Under the pieces are notes generated by a model. That model ran no database searches and was not told the origin of the DNA. It saw only the letters and a list, made by a program, of their open reading frames with translations. The translations under genes and the position numbers were made by a program. Below, in pieces: positions 13,257 through 20,322 of a DNA stretch of 21,244 nt; within the stretch, counting starts at the first letter, position 1, and each line of letters opens with the position of its first letter. The stretch is from Eikenella sp963515595 (GTDB lineage Bacteria; Pseudomonadota; Gammaproteobacteria; Burkholderiales; Neisseriaceae): positions 1 through 21,244 of the forward strand of contig CAUPYH010000028.1 in the NCBI GenBank assembly GCA_963515595.1. Reading direction: 5' to 3'.

Positions 13257-16043
13257 ATGACCGACTACTCCCAAACCGTAAACCTCTACGAATCCCCCTT
13301 CCCCATGCGCGGCAATCTGGCCAAGCGCGAACCGGCGTGGGTGAAGCAGTGGCAGGACGAAAAACGTTATCAGAAGCTGCGCCAAATCGCGGCCGGCCGC
13401 CCCAAATTCATCCTGCACGACGGCCCGCCCTATGCCAACGGCGACATCCACATCGGTCATGCGGTCAATAAAATCCTGAAAGACATCATCATCCGCAGCA
13501 AAACGCTGGCGGGCTTCGACGCGCCCTATGTGCCCGGCTGGGACTGCCACGGCCTGCCGATTGAAGTGATGGTGGAAAAACTGCACGGCAAGGAAATGCC
13601 ACCCAGCAAGTTCCGCGAGCTCTGCCGCCAATATGCCGCCGAGCAGATTCTGCGCCAGAAAAAAGACTTTATCCGCTTGGGTGTGATTGGCGATTGGGAA
13701 AACCCCTATCTGACCATGGACTACAAAACCGAAGCCGACACCGTACGCACGCTGGGTGAGATCTACAAAGCAGGCTACCTGTATCGCGGCGCGAAGCCCG
13801 TGCAGTTCTGCTTGGACTGCGGCTCATCGCTGGCCGAGGCCGAAGTGGAATACAAAGACAAAACCTCCCACGCGATTGACGTGGCCTACCGCTTCCAAGA
13901 CAACGCCGCGCTGGCCAAGGCTTTCAGGCTGCCTGAAATCTCCGGCGACGCCTTTGCCGTGATTTGGACCACCACCCCGTGGACGCTGCCCGCTACTCAG
14001 GCAGTTTCTGCCGGTGCAGACATCGTGTACCAACTCATCGACACGCCGCGCGGCAAACTGGTGCTGGCCAAAGATTTGGCCGAAGCCGCACTGGAACGCT
14101 ATGGCTTTTCAGGTAGCCCTATACTTGCCGAATGTACTGGTGCCGATTTAGAAAATATACTGGCTGAACATCCGCTTATCGATGGTCGAGATATCCCAGT
14201 AATCAACGGCGACCACGTAACCACCGAAGCCGGTACCGGCCTCGTGCACACCGCGCCCGCGCACGGTTTGGAAGACTATTTCGTCTGCAACAAATACGGC
14301 ATCGAGCTCTACAACCCCGTGAACGCGCAAGGCCGCTATATCGCCGAAGTGCCGCGCGTGGCCGGCATGACCGTGTGGGAAGCCAACCAGCCGATTATCG
14401 ACTGGCTGCAAGAAAACGGCCGCCTGCTCGCCCACGGCAAAATCGAACACAGCTACGCCCACTGCTGGCGGCACAAAACCCCGCTGATTTACCGCGCCAC
14501 CGGCCAATGGTTCATCGGCATGGACAAAGCCGGCACAGACGGCAAAACCCTGCGCGACAAAGCCCTCAAAGCCGTGGACGACACCGAATTCTTCCCCGCA
14601 TGGGGACGTGCGCGGCTGGAGGCCATGATTGAAGGCCGTCCCGACTGGGTGGTGAGCCGCCAGCGTTTCTGGGGCACGCCGATGACCTTCTTCGCCCACA
14701 AAGAAACCGGCGAGCTGCACCCCGATTCCGCCGCGCTGTTGGAAAAAGTCGCCCTGCTCATCGAGAAAAAAGGCATCAACGCCTGGTTTGAGCTGGATAA
14801 AGCCGAGCTGCTATCGCCCGAAGACTGCGAACAATACGACAAACTGCCCGACACCATGGACGTGTGGTTCGATTCAGGCAGCACCCACTTCTCCGTGCTG
14901 AAACAGCGCCCCGAGCTCGCCTGGCCGGCCGATTTGTATCTGGAAGGCAGCGACCAGCACCGCGGCTGGTTCCAATCCTCCATGCTCACCGGCTGCGCCA
15001 CCCTCGGCCGCGCGCCCTACAAACAACTGCTCACCCACGGCTTCGTGGTCGACCAGAACGGGCGCAAAATGTCCAAATCCATCGGCAACGTGGTTGCCCC
15101 GCAGGAGGTGTACAACGAATTCGGCGCCGACATCCTGCGCCTGTGGGCGGCTGCCACCGACTACAGCGGCGAATTGGCGATTTCCAAAGAAATCCTCAAA
15201 CGCGTAACCGAAAGCTACCGCCGCATCCGCAACACGCTCAGCTTCCTGTTTGCCAACCTCAAAGACTTCAACCCGATTGAAGACGCCGTGCCGCAGGCCG
15301 ACATGGTGGAAATCGACCGCTACGCCCTCGTGCTGGCGCGCCGGTTACAGGAAAAAGTTTCAGGTAGCCACTACCCGCGCTACGCCTTCCACTTCGCCGT
15401 GCAGGACATCGTACAGTTCTGCTCCGAAGACCTCGGCGCGTTCTATCTGGATATTCTGAAAGACCGTCTCTACACCACCCAAAAAGACGGCCACGCCCGC
15501 CGCAGCGCGCAAACCGCGCTCTACCACATCACCCGCAGCCTCGTGCTCCTGATGTCGCCCATCCTCTGCTTCACCGCCGAAGAAGCGTGGGACATCATCG
15601 GCGGCGGCGAAGAAGACAGCGTGCTCTACCACACCCTGCACGACTTCCCGCCCATCCCCGCCGCCAGCGAAGCCGCACTCGTGGAAAAATGGACACACAT
15701 CCGCGAAGCCCGCGCTGCCGTTACCGCCGCCATCGAGCCGCTGCGTGCCGACAAAACCGTTGGTTCCTCATTGCAGGCCGAAGTCGTCCTCACCGCGCCC
15801 GAACCGCAATACGGCTACCTGAAAGCACTCGGCAGCGAACTGCGCTTCGCCATGCTCGTTTCCAAAATCGAGCTGCAAAAAGGCGATGAGCTCACCGCCG
15901 AAGTCCGCCCCAGCACCGAAGCCAAATGCGAACGCTGCTGGCACTATGTGGACAGCGTCGGCAGCGTTGCCGCCCACCCCACCCTGTGCGCCCGCTGCGC
16001 CGAGAATGTGGACGGCAAAGGCGAAGAGCGGGATTACGCCTAA
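13257..16043 (+). CDS. ileS: Isoleucyl-tRNA synthetase
   Basis: A 928-residue class I synthetase that charges tRNA-Ile in the cytosol. Visible: HIGH at 65-68 (PPYANGDIHIGH), the editing domain in the middle (WTTTPWTLPAT and later GTGLVHTAPAHGLEDY), KMSKS at 604-608 (NGRKMSKSIGN), and the C-terminal zinc site C891/C894 and C911/C914. Length is normal for bacterial IleS. Start ATG 13257 (MTDYSQTVNLYESPFPMRGNL) fits the family; the frame opens at 13146, and only a weak GAG lies upstream. One region of the editing domain is unusual: a foreign-dialect DUS palindrome (13922-13938) and a low-GC tract (about 14106-14215). lspA, which follows ileS in Neisseria as I recall, is not next here. A strong terminator follows. 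Confidence 0.97.
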   Translation: MTDYSQTVNLYESPFPMRGNLAKREPAWVKQWQDEKRYQKLRQIAAGRPKFILHDGPPYANGDIHIGHAVNKILKDIIIRSKTLAGFDAPYVPGWDCHGLPIEVMVEKLHGKEMPPSKFRELCRQYAAEQILRQKKDFIRLGVIGDWENPYLTMDYKTEADTVRTLGEIYKAGYLYRGAKPVQFCLDCGSSLAEAEVEYKDKTSHAIDVAYRFQDNAALAKAFRLPEISGDAFAVIWTTTPWTLPATQAVSAGADIVYQLIDTPRGKLVLAKDLAEAALERYGFSGSPILAECTGADLENILAEHPLIDGRDIPVINGDHVTTEAGTGLVHTAPAHGLEDYFVCNKYGIELYNPVNAQGRYIAEVPRVAGMTVWEANQPIIDWLQENGRLLAHGKIEHSYAHCWRHKTPLIYRATGQWFIGMDKAGTDGKTLRDKALKAVDDTEFFPAWGRARLEAMIEGRPDWVVSRQRFWGTPMTFFAHKETGELHPDSAALLEKVALLIEKKGINAWFELDKAELLSPEDCEQYDKLPDTMDVWFDSGSTHFSVLKQRPELAWPADLYLEGSDQHRGWFQSSMLTGCATLGRAPYKQLLTHGFVVDQNGRKMSKSIGNVVAPQEVYNEFGADILRLWAAATDYSGELAISKEILKRVTESYRRIRNTLSFLFANLKDFNPIEDAVPQADMVEIDRYALVLARRLQEKVSGSHYPRYAFHFAVQDIVQFCSEDLGAFYLDILKDRLYTTQKDGHARRSAQTALYHITRSLVLLMSPILCFTAEEAWDIIGGGEEDSVLYHTLHDFPPIPAASEAALVEKWTHIREARAAVTAAIEPLRADKTVGSSLQAEVVLTAPEPQYGYLKALGSELRFAMLVSKIELQKGDELTAEVRPSTEAKCERCWHYVDSVGSVAAHPTLCARCAENVDGKGEERDYA
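13922..13938. repeat. Palindrome carrying two non-Eikenella DUS dialects
   Basis: TTTCAGGCTGCCTGAAA is a perfect palindrome around one base. The plus strand reads AGGCTGCCTGAA (13926-13937) and the minus strand reads AGGCAGCCTGAA (13923-13934), which from memory are the Simonsiella and Kingella DUS dialects. It encodes F-R-L-P-E in IleS. Confidence 0.6.
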
Positions 16044-16051
16044 GCCGGTTG

Positions 16052-16084
16052 AGGCTACCTGAAAGCGTCAGCTTCAACGAAGCT
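16052..16084 (+). repeat. Composite repeat: DUS plus AGCTTCAACGAAGCT
   Basis: An exact DUS (16052-16063) is followed six bases later by the inverted repeat AGCTTC-AAC-GAAGCT. This is the most complete of the four copies. Confidence 0.65.
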
Positions 16085-16105
16085 AAAATATCCGTAGTAA
16101 GCAGT

Positions 16106-16147
16106 AAAAAGGTGGGCATTGGTTGCCCACCTTTTTTCAGGTAGCCT
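16106..16147 (+). terminator. Terminator of ileS, with a DUS
   Basis: AAAAAGGTGGGCA (16106-16118) pairs with TGCCCACCTTTTT (16124 onward) around a five-base loop, and the stem runs into T6. A minus-strand DUS (16136-16147) overlaps the T-run. Confidence 0.9.
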
Positions 16148-16412
16148 GAAAGCGCATATAGCCGAAATAATGATTTCTATAGCCAACACACGAAAGAGTT
16201 GATATACGGATAGGGGATGGGTCTCCACCCATCAATCCTCAGATACCTCACAATGGTGGGCTGAAGCCCACCTTACAAATGTATCTATATTCAAAATATG
16301 TTAGCTATACATACACGGTATCGAGTCGCGACAGTCGTAGATCGGGCTTTTGAATCTAACGCTTGCTTGCTATTTACTGAATAAAATACATAAAATTTTA
16401 GGAGCAATGGCA
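16148..16412. other. Intergenic region with two hairpin repeats
   Basis: No gene is supported. GATGGGT-CTCC-ACCCATC (16216-16233) and GGTGGGC-TGAA-GCCCACC (16255-16272) are perfect 7-bp hairpins of the type that recurs in intergenic DNA. GTCGCGAC (16325-16332) is an 8-bp palindrome. An imperfect direct repeat starts at 16331. Confidence 0.6.
16331..16365 (+). repeat. Imperfect direct repeat, left copy
   Basis: 35 bases that align without gaps to 16966-17000 with 24 identities; all 11 differences are transitions. The shared core is TTGAATCT. Together the copies bracket the AT-rich ORF. Confidence 0.5.
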
Positions 16413-16892
16413 ATGACTAACCTAGCAGGGTTATTTTATAGATATAATCTAGATAAATGTATTACCACTCAAGTCAAATCCTATATGGCAATATTTCCTA
16501 TTTTTGTCATATTAATATCTTTTTATAGAAAATTAATCATCTCATTATTTATATATAAAATCCTAATATTGCTTATACCTATCGCCATATCAATATTACA
16601 ATATTATATTTTTATTGTAGATTTTTCAAAACTAGACAATCAAAGTAAAAGAAACTTCTTTAACGATTTATTCCCATTAGAATGGGAGCAAATCCTAACG
16701 AGAGGATTATCTGGAACAAAAAGTATATACCTGTTATATATCTTATCATTACTTATCTTTTTGTATGATACTAATAATGAAATGAGTTTATCATCAATCA
16801 TTTTTACAGGTGTATTAATGCTCATTCATACTTTATGTATATTTCTTATTTTTCTACATATCCATTATTGTATTAAATTTAGAAATCAGTAA
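16413..16892 (+). CDS. AT-rich hypothetical membrane protein, 159 residues
   Basis: Family not recognised. Four hydrophobic segments are visible (about residues 24-38, 41-69, 104-118 and 127-149), with a polar loop (FSKLDNQSKRNFFNDLFPLEWEQ) in the middle, so an integral membrane protein is likely. ATG 16413 is preferred: AGGAG at 16400-16404 is eight bases upstream, whereas ATG 16407 is only two bases away and TTG 16350 has no support. Composition is far from the host: one 60-base stretch (16501-16560) has 7 G/C, and codons are A/T-ending with many ATA and TTA. This points to horizontal acquisition. It stands alone between repeats, with no partner gene beside it. Confidence 0.65.
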   Translation: MTNLAGLFYRYNLDKCITTQVKSYMAIFPIFVILISFYRKLIISLFIYKILILLIPIAISILQYYIFIVDFSKLDNQSKRNFFNDLFPLEWEQILTRGLSGTKSIYLLYILSLLIFLYDTNNEMSLSSIIFTGVLMLIHTLCIFLIFLHIHYCIKFRNQ

Positions 16893-16965
16893 ATCACTTT
16901 ATAAACAAGCGCAGCCAGCATGAGTAGAATGTATGCGGAACGCACACGATTTCCAGTTTCAAGCA

Positions 16966-17000
16966 GCAGTTGTAGGCCAAACTCTTGAATCTGACATTTG
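16966..17000 (+). repeat. Imperfect direct repeat, right copy
   Basis: Partner of 16331-16365. It retains weak dyad symmetry around TTGAATCTGAC and may belong to a Neisseriaceae family built on a GTCGGATTC/GAATCCGAC hairpin (from memory). Confidence 0.45.
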
Positions 17001-17188
17001 GGTATAGCCCAAGTATCCGACACCTGCGTTTACTGCAAAAAGACGGCCAAACCCATTTATTGGAATTCGTACGCCAAGACAAACGCATCCCGAGCACCCC
17101 TGATCAAAAACCCCGCCTGGCATACGAAGACGGGAAAATCGCCGACTATCTGATGTATCAGCACAAAAATGCTTGGCTGGTAGCTTAG
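17001..17188 (+). pseudogene. C-terminal fragment of an unidentified protein
   Basis: The reading frame ending at TAG 17186-17188 encodes about 60 residues (RLLQKDGQTHLLEFVRQDKR, then DQKPRLAYEDGKIADYLMYQHKNAWLVA) with host-like codon use, unlike the AT-rich gene before it. The only start candidate is a TTG at 16985 inside a repeat. It therefore looks like the 3' end of a gene whose front was lost when the AT-rich segment or repeats arrived. I do not recognise the family. Confidence 0.45.
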
Positions 17189-17215
17189 ATAAGCAGGGCG
17201 CATTACTCGCACAAT

Positions 17216-17259
17216 AAAAGGCTACCTGAAAACCATTTTTCAATTTTCAGGTAGCCTTT
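17216..17259. terminator. DUS-pair terminator
   Basis: Exact DUS at 17219-17230 (plus) and 17246-17257 (minus) give a 16-bp perfect stem (AAAGGCTACCTGAAAA and its complement) ending in TTT, 27 bp after the fragment's stop. Confidence 0.8.
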
Positions 17260-17283
17260 CTGCTCCCACCATGCCAACCCTGC

Positions 17284-17312
17284 TTGACAGTCCGTTAAAG
17301 CATTTTTACAAT
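17284..17312 (+). promoter_or_regulatory. Sigma-70 promoter of tRNA-Lys
   Basis: TTGACA at 17284-17289 and TACAAT at 17307-17312 are separated by exactly 17 bp. The -10 ends 14 bases before the mature tRNA 5' end. Confidence 0.85.
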
Positions 17313-17326
17313 ACGCCACATTACAT

Positions 17327-17402
17327 GGGTCGTTAGCTCAGTTGGTAGAGCAGCGGACTCTTAATCCGTAGGTCGAGCGTTCGAACCGCTCACGACCCAC
17401 CA
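17327..17402 (+). tRNA. tRNA-Lys(CTT)
   Basis: A 76-base cloverleaf: acceptor GGGTCGT/ACGACCC, D-arm AGCTCAGTTGGTAGAGC, anticodon loop CTCTTAA (anticodon CTT), T-loop TTCGAAC and encoded CCA. Very close to E. coli tRNA-Lys outside the anticodon and T arms. It reads AAG codons. A phage-type integrase remnant lies just 3' of it, so its 3' end may have been an integration site. Confidence 0.96.
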
Positions 17403-17446
17403 AAATAATCTAAACTAATCAGTAATTTAGGTTAGATTATTTTACC
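17402..17446. terminator. AT-rich hairpin between tRNA-Lys and the integrase remnant
   Basis: AAAATAATCTAA (17402-17413) and TTAGATTATTTT (17432-17443) form a perfect 12-bp stem with an 18-base loop and a terminal T4. It can terminate the tRNA. Its right arm contains the stop codon of the opposing integrase fragment. Confidence 0.6.
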
Positions 17447-17806
17447 CTCCAAGGTTTGCGCGTTTGAGACTTTGACAAAACTTTGGAGTAAACCGATTCC
17501 GGGGGCAATGCCGGAATCAATCAATCGGGCGTGTTGTGATAAGTGTTCCGGTGCGAGGTGGGCATACCTCTGCACCATTTCGACACTTTCCCAACCGCCC
17601 ATTTCTTTTAGGGCTGCCAGGGGTGTGCCCTGCTGGACTAGCCAGCTTGCCCAAGTGTGCCGCAGGTCGTGCCGGCGGAAATCTGTTATCCCCGCTTTCT
17701 CCAACGCTTCGCGCCACACACGGCTGCTGATGGATTTAACCCGTGCGCCTTTGCTATGCGTATTTGCGATTTCTTTTATCTGAGCTCTCAGCAGCACTTT
17801 GGACAA
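17432..17806 (-). pseudogene. C-terminal remnant of a phage-type tyrosine integrase
   Basis: The 124-residue frame keeps the C-terminal catalytic half of a tyrosine recombinase: HDLRH (46-50) with the box II arginine R49, the GGW motif with W72, and the nucleophile Y81 in RYAHLAPEHL. The DNA-binding domain, box I arginine and beta-hairpin lysine are missing; the frame opens at TTG 17806 directly after an in-frame stop, so the gene is truncated, and recombination activity is not expected. The sequence (HDLRHTWASWLVQQGTPL, LKEMGGWESVEMVQRYAHL) is of phage/island type, not XerC/XerD. It faces tRNA-Lys, ending about 30 bp from it, as integrases at tRNA attachment sites often do. It is probably the scar of a decayed island. 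Confidence 0.8.
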
Positions 17807-17826
17807 ACTTTAGACTAATTCAATCC

Positions 17827-18471
17827 CTACCCATAAAACAGCATCCAAAGCGCGCGCAACAGGGCAATCAATAGGATTTTTTCGCCCGCCAGCAAACAGG
17901 CTACCTGAAAAAGCAAACTGATCAGCAACACGCCCTGAAGCTGCAAGGGGCTGAACAGCAGCACGTCGTCGCGGCTCAAATAACGCCGGTGCAGCCACAT
18001 CAGCAGCATCAGCAGCGCCTGCCCGGCGATCCACAGCAGCGGTTTGAGCAAATACAGCGTGGCAAGGCCGGTAAGCAGCGGGGCAGACATCCCTTGCGGA
18101 TACTGCCAGCCCGCCAGCAAGAGCAAAAACAAAAACGTAATATGCTGCACCGCACCGGCCACGGCGAAATAGGCCAGAAACACCCCACCACCGTCCAGCC
18201 GCCAGCCCATCTGCCGCGCATCGTAACGCCAGCCGTTGGCAAACAGAAACAGGCTGCCGAGCGCAAAATAGCCGTACACCGGATAAAGGTTGGCTACATG
18301 GGTAATCCCCAGTACGCCGGGCATAATCCGCGCACTGAGGATGCCGAAGCCCAGCCACAGCATCACGCTGCCCCACAGCCAGGAAAACTGCTGCCGCTGA
18401 AACGCCAAGGTAAGAAATACGGCGATATACACCGATAGCGCCCACAAAGTCGGGCTTTGCCAAGCCATCAT
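17827..18471 (-). CDS. Hypothetical multi-spanning membrane protein, 214 residues
   Basis: Function not recognised. About six or seven hydrophobic segments span most of the length, with a short cytoplasmic-looking polar loop (HRRYLSRDDV) near residues 161-170. The ATG at 18471 overlaps the DUF484 stop (TAATG), implying translational coupling; an ATG follows at 18468 and a GTG precedes at 18477. A DUS (17898-17909) encodes F-Q-V-A in the last third. It takes the place after DUF484 where xerC is found in many proteobacteria. No clear terminator follows; the integrase remnant begins 20 bp downstream. Confidence 0.75.
   Translation of the reverse strand: MMAWQSPTLWALSVYIAVFLTLAFQRQQFSWLWGSVMLWLGFGILSARIMPGVLGITHVANLYPVYGYFALGSLFLFANGWRYDARQMGWRLDGGGVFLAYFAVAGAVQHITFLFLLLLAGWQYPQGMSAPLLTGLATLYLLKPLLWIAGQALLMLLMWLHRRYLSRDDVLLFSPLQLQGVLLISLLFQVACLLAGEKILLIALLRALWMLFYG
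17898..17909 (+). repeat. DNA uptake sequence inside the membrane-protein gene
   Basis: Exact copy within the coding region, read on the coding strand as F-Q-V-A. Confidence 0.9.
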
Positions 18472-19121
18472 TACCACCCGCCGGCTCTAGCCAGCGCCGC
18501 TGCGGTACAGGCAGCCAGCTCGCGCATCCAATCCAGCGGCAAATCCGGCGTAAAGCGCGTTTCATCCGCATCGCCCGCCACCATCGCCGCCACGGTTTGC
18601 CCGTTCACGCGCAAGGGCAGCAGCAAGAAGCTCTCCAGCCACCTGCCCTCCTGCGGCAGCGCCTTCATCAGCGCCGGCGCGATGCGGTTGCCGCACAGCG
18701 GCTCTTTCAGGGCAGACAAGGCAGCATGGGCGGCATGGTTTTCAGGTAGCCTGTAGGTACCGGAAACCGCGCCTTTTTTCGGCGGCTCGGCCAGCAGCCA
18801 CACCCGGCCGGACGGCAGCGCGAAATCTTCCTGCCAGCCCGCCTCCACCGCACGCAACACCTGCAACAGCGTATTGGCCGCCAGCAAGCGGCGCACAAAG
18901 CCGAGCATCCGGCCAAGCGTTTGATGGTTGCTATCGGCATCCTGCATGATTTGTGCCAACTGCCCGGCCATTTTGGCCGCCTTTTTCTGCTGCGCCAGCC
19001 ATTGCGCTTGCGCAAACGACTGCACCCGCCCCTTTGCCGGACGCACGCCCAAATCAGCGGCATGGTTCAACAGAAATTCCGGGTGCTCCTGCAAATAAGC
19101 CAATATTTTCTTTTCGTTCAT
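18471..19121 (-). CDS. DUF484 family protein
   Basis: A 216-residue cytoplasmic protein of the DUF484 (GAF-like) family, function unknown. The N-terminus has the typical (I/V)xxYLxxHPEFL pattern: MNEKKILAYLQEHPEFLLNHAADLG. A helical linker leads to a GAF-like domain ending in DWMRELAACTAAALARA. In many proteobacteria this gene lies between dapF and xerC, and here it follows dapF directly: its ATG overlaps the dapF TGA (TGATG). A DUS at 18741-18752 encodes R-L-P-E in the domain. Confidence 0.85.
   Translation of the reverse strand: MNEKKILAYLQEHPEFLLNHAADLGVRPAKGRVQSFAQAQWLAQQKKAAKMAGQLAQIMQDADSNHQTLGRMLGFVRRLLAANTLLQVLRAVEAGWQEDFALPSGRVWLLAEPPKKGAVSGTYRLPENHAAHAALSALKEPLCGNRIAPALMKALPQEGRWLESFLLLPLRVNGQTVAAMVAGDADETRFTPDLPLDWMRELAACTAAALARAGGW
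18741..18752 (-). repeat. DNA uptake sequence inside the DUF484 gene
   Basis: Exact AGGCTACCTGAA on the coding (minus) strand, read as R-L-P-E. Confidence 0.9.
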
Positions 19122-19969
19122 CAGTAAGTTACCGTTCCTTCAAACACCGTGGCCGCCGGCCCTGACATCAACACATGGTTATCCGCCGCCCACTCAATCT
19201 GCAAATCGCCGCCCGGCAGGCTCACGCACACCGCGCCATGCCGTGCCAGCAGCCCGGCCCGCATGCCGGCCACCGCCGCCGCACACGCGCCCGTGCCGCA
19301 GGCCTGGGTTTCACCCGTACCGCGCTCAAACACACGCAACCGGATATGGTGCGTATCCAGCACCTGCATAAAGCCCACGTTCACCCGCTCGGGAAACTGC
19401 GGATGCCGCTCCAGGTTAGCGCCCCATTCGGCCACCGGCGCACGGTTCACATCGTCCACCACCAGCACGGCGTGCGGATTGCCCATATTCACACAGGAAA
19501 AACACGCGTTTGCACCGTCCAAACCAATCTCGTGCCACAAGGCATCGGCAGCCTCGCCCGGCGCGGGCGCAAACGGAATATCCGCCGCCGCCAAATGCGG
19601 CTCGCCCATATCCACCGTAACCAGGCCGTTTTCCTGCAAATTCAGCACAATCAGCCCCTTGGCTGTGGCCACTTTGATGCGTCGGTTTCGGCTCAGGCCT
19701 TTTTCGTGCACAAAACGGGCAAAACAGCGCGCGCCGTTGCCGCACTGCTCCACCTCGCTGCCGTCTGCATTGAAAATACGGTAGCCAAACTCAGCCTCCG
19801 GCAGCGGCGGCGCCTCCACCAGCAACAGCTGGTCGAAACCGATGCCCCGGTGGCGGTCTGCCCATTCGGCAATCGGCGCGGCAGCCGGATCAAAATGCTG
19901 GCTGATGCCGTCGATAACCATAAAATCGTTGCCCAACCCGTGCATTTTGGTAAATTTCAATACAGCCAT
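19121..19969 (-). CDS. dapF: Diaminopimelate epimerase
   Basis: A 282-residue enzyme converting LL- to meso-diaminopimelate for lysine and peptidoglycan synthesis in the cytosol. The two catalytic cysteines are C76 (EQCGNGARC) and C224 (ACGTGAC). Other signatures are KMHGLGNDF at 8-16, the NADGSE stretch and NPHAV. Length is normal. ATG 19969 has GGAGG five bases upstream; an in-frame ATG at 19993 has no support. First gene of a three-gene unit with overlapping stop/start codons (dapF, DUF484, membrane protein). Confidence 0.96.
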   Translation of the reverse strand: MAVLKFTKMHGLGNDFMVIDGISQHFDPAAAPIAEWADRHRGIGFDQLLLVEAPPLPEAEFGYRIFNADGSEVEQCGNGARCFARFVHEKGLSRNRRIKVATAKGLIVLNLQENGLVTVDMGEPHLAAADIPFAPAPGEAADALWHEIGLDGANACFSCVNMGNPHAVLVVDDVNRAPVAEWGANLERHPQFPERVNVGFMQVLDTHHIRLRVFERGTGETQACGTGACAAAVAGMRAGLLARHGAVCVSLPGGDLQIEWAADNHVLMSGPAATVFEGTVTY

Positions 19970-20322
19970 CACAGCCTCCGCCGACGCTTTCAAAGCGGGC
20001 TATCATACCCAATCCCCGCCGCAAGTTAAAGCCGCGCTTCAACTTTCAGGTAGCCTTCCCGGCACAGGCTACCTGAAAATCAGCATAGCCATGCCATACG
20101 GCAAGATGCTTGTGTTTCCGGCAGACAGCTTGGTTTGAATCGCTCTTTTCAGGTAACCTCTCCCCTCCACCCAGGCTACCTGAAACCCATCCTTCCCAAC
20201 AAAACCACAACACAACCCGGCAAAATCCAACCCAAACCGGGTTTTCTTTACGCCTCTGCCCGTTATCGGCCAATGGCCAGATGCGCTATAATGCGCCCTT
20301 TTGTTTTAGCCGCATTTTCCCT
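19970..20322. other. dapF-lgt divergent intergenic region with four DUS
   Basis: No gene is supported. Exact DUS lie at 20045-20056 (minus), 20066-20077 (plus; an inverted pair with a nine-base loop) and 20173-20184 (plus). A variant TTCAGGTAACCT is at 20148-20159 and faces the last one. The lgt promoter lies at the right end. Confidence 0.7.
20287..20292 (+). promoter_or_regulatory. Candidate -10 box of lgt
   Basis: A perfect TATAAT flanked by GCGC on both sides, 30 bp before the ATG. The best -35 about 18 bp upstream is TTATCG, a weak match. Confidence 0.5.

Noticed and set aside
16350..16412. TTG start for the AT-rich membrane protein
   Set aside because: No ribosome-binding site; the AGGAG site supports ATG 16413, and the TTG is in a repeat.
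17432..17806. Reading the recombinase fragment as XerC of the dapF-DUF484 unit
   Set aside because: The HDLRHTWASWLVQQG and GGWESVEMVQRYAHL motifs are of phage integrase type, and the N-terminal half is absent.
17469..17818. Calling the 23-bp imperfect repeats attL and attR
   Set aside because: They do not match the tRNA-Lys 3' end and one lies inside the integrase remnant's coding sequence, so they are noted only as a finding.
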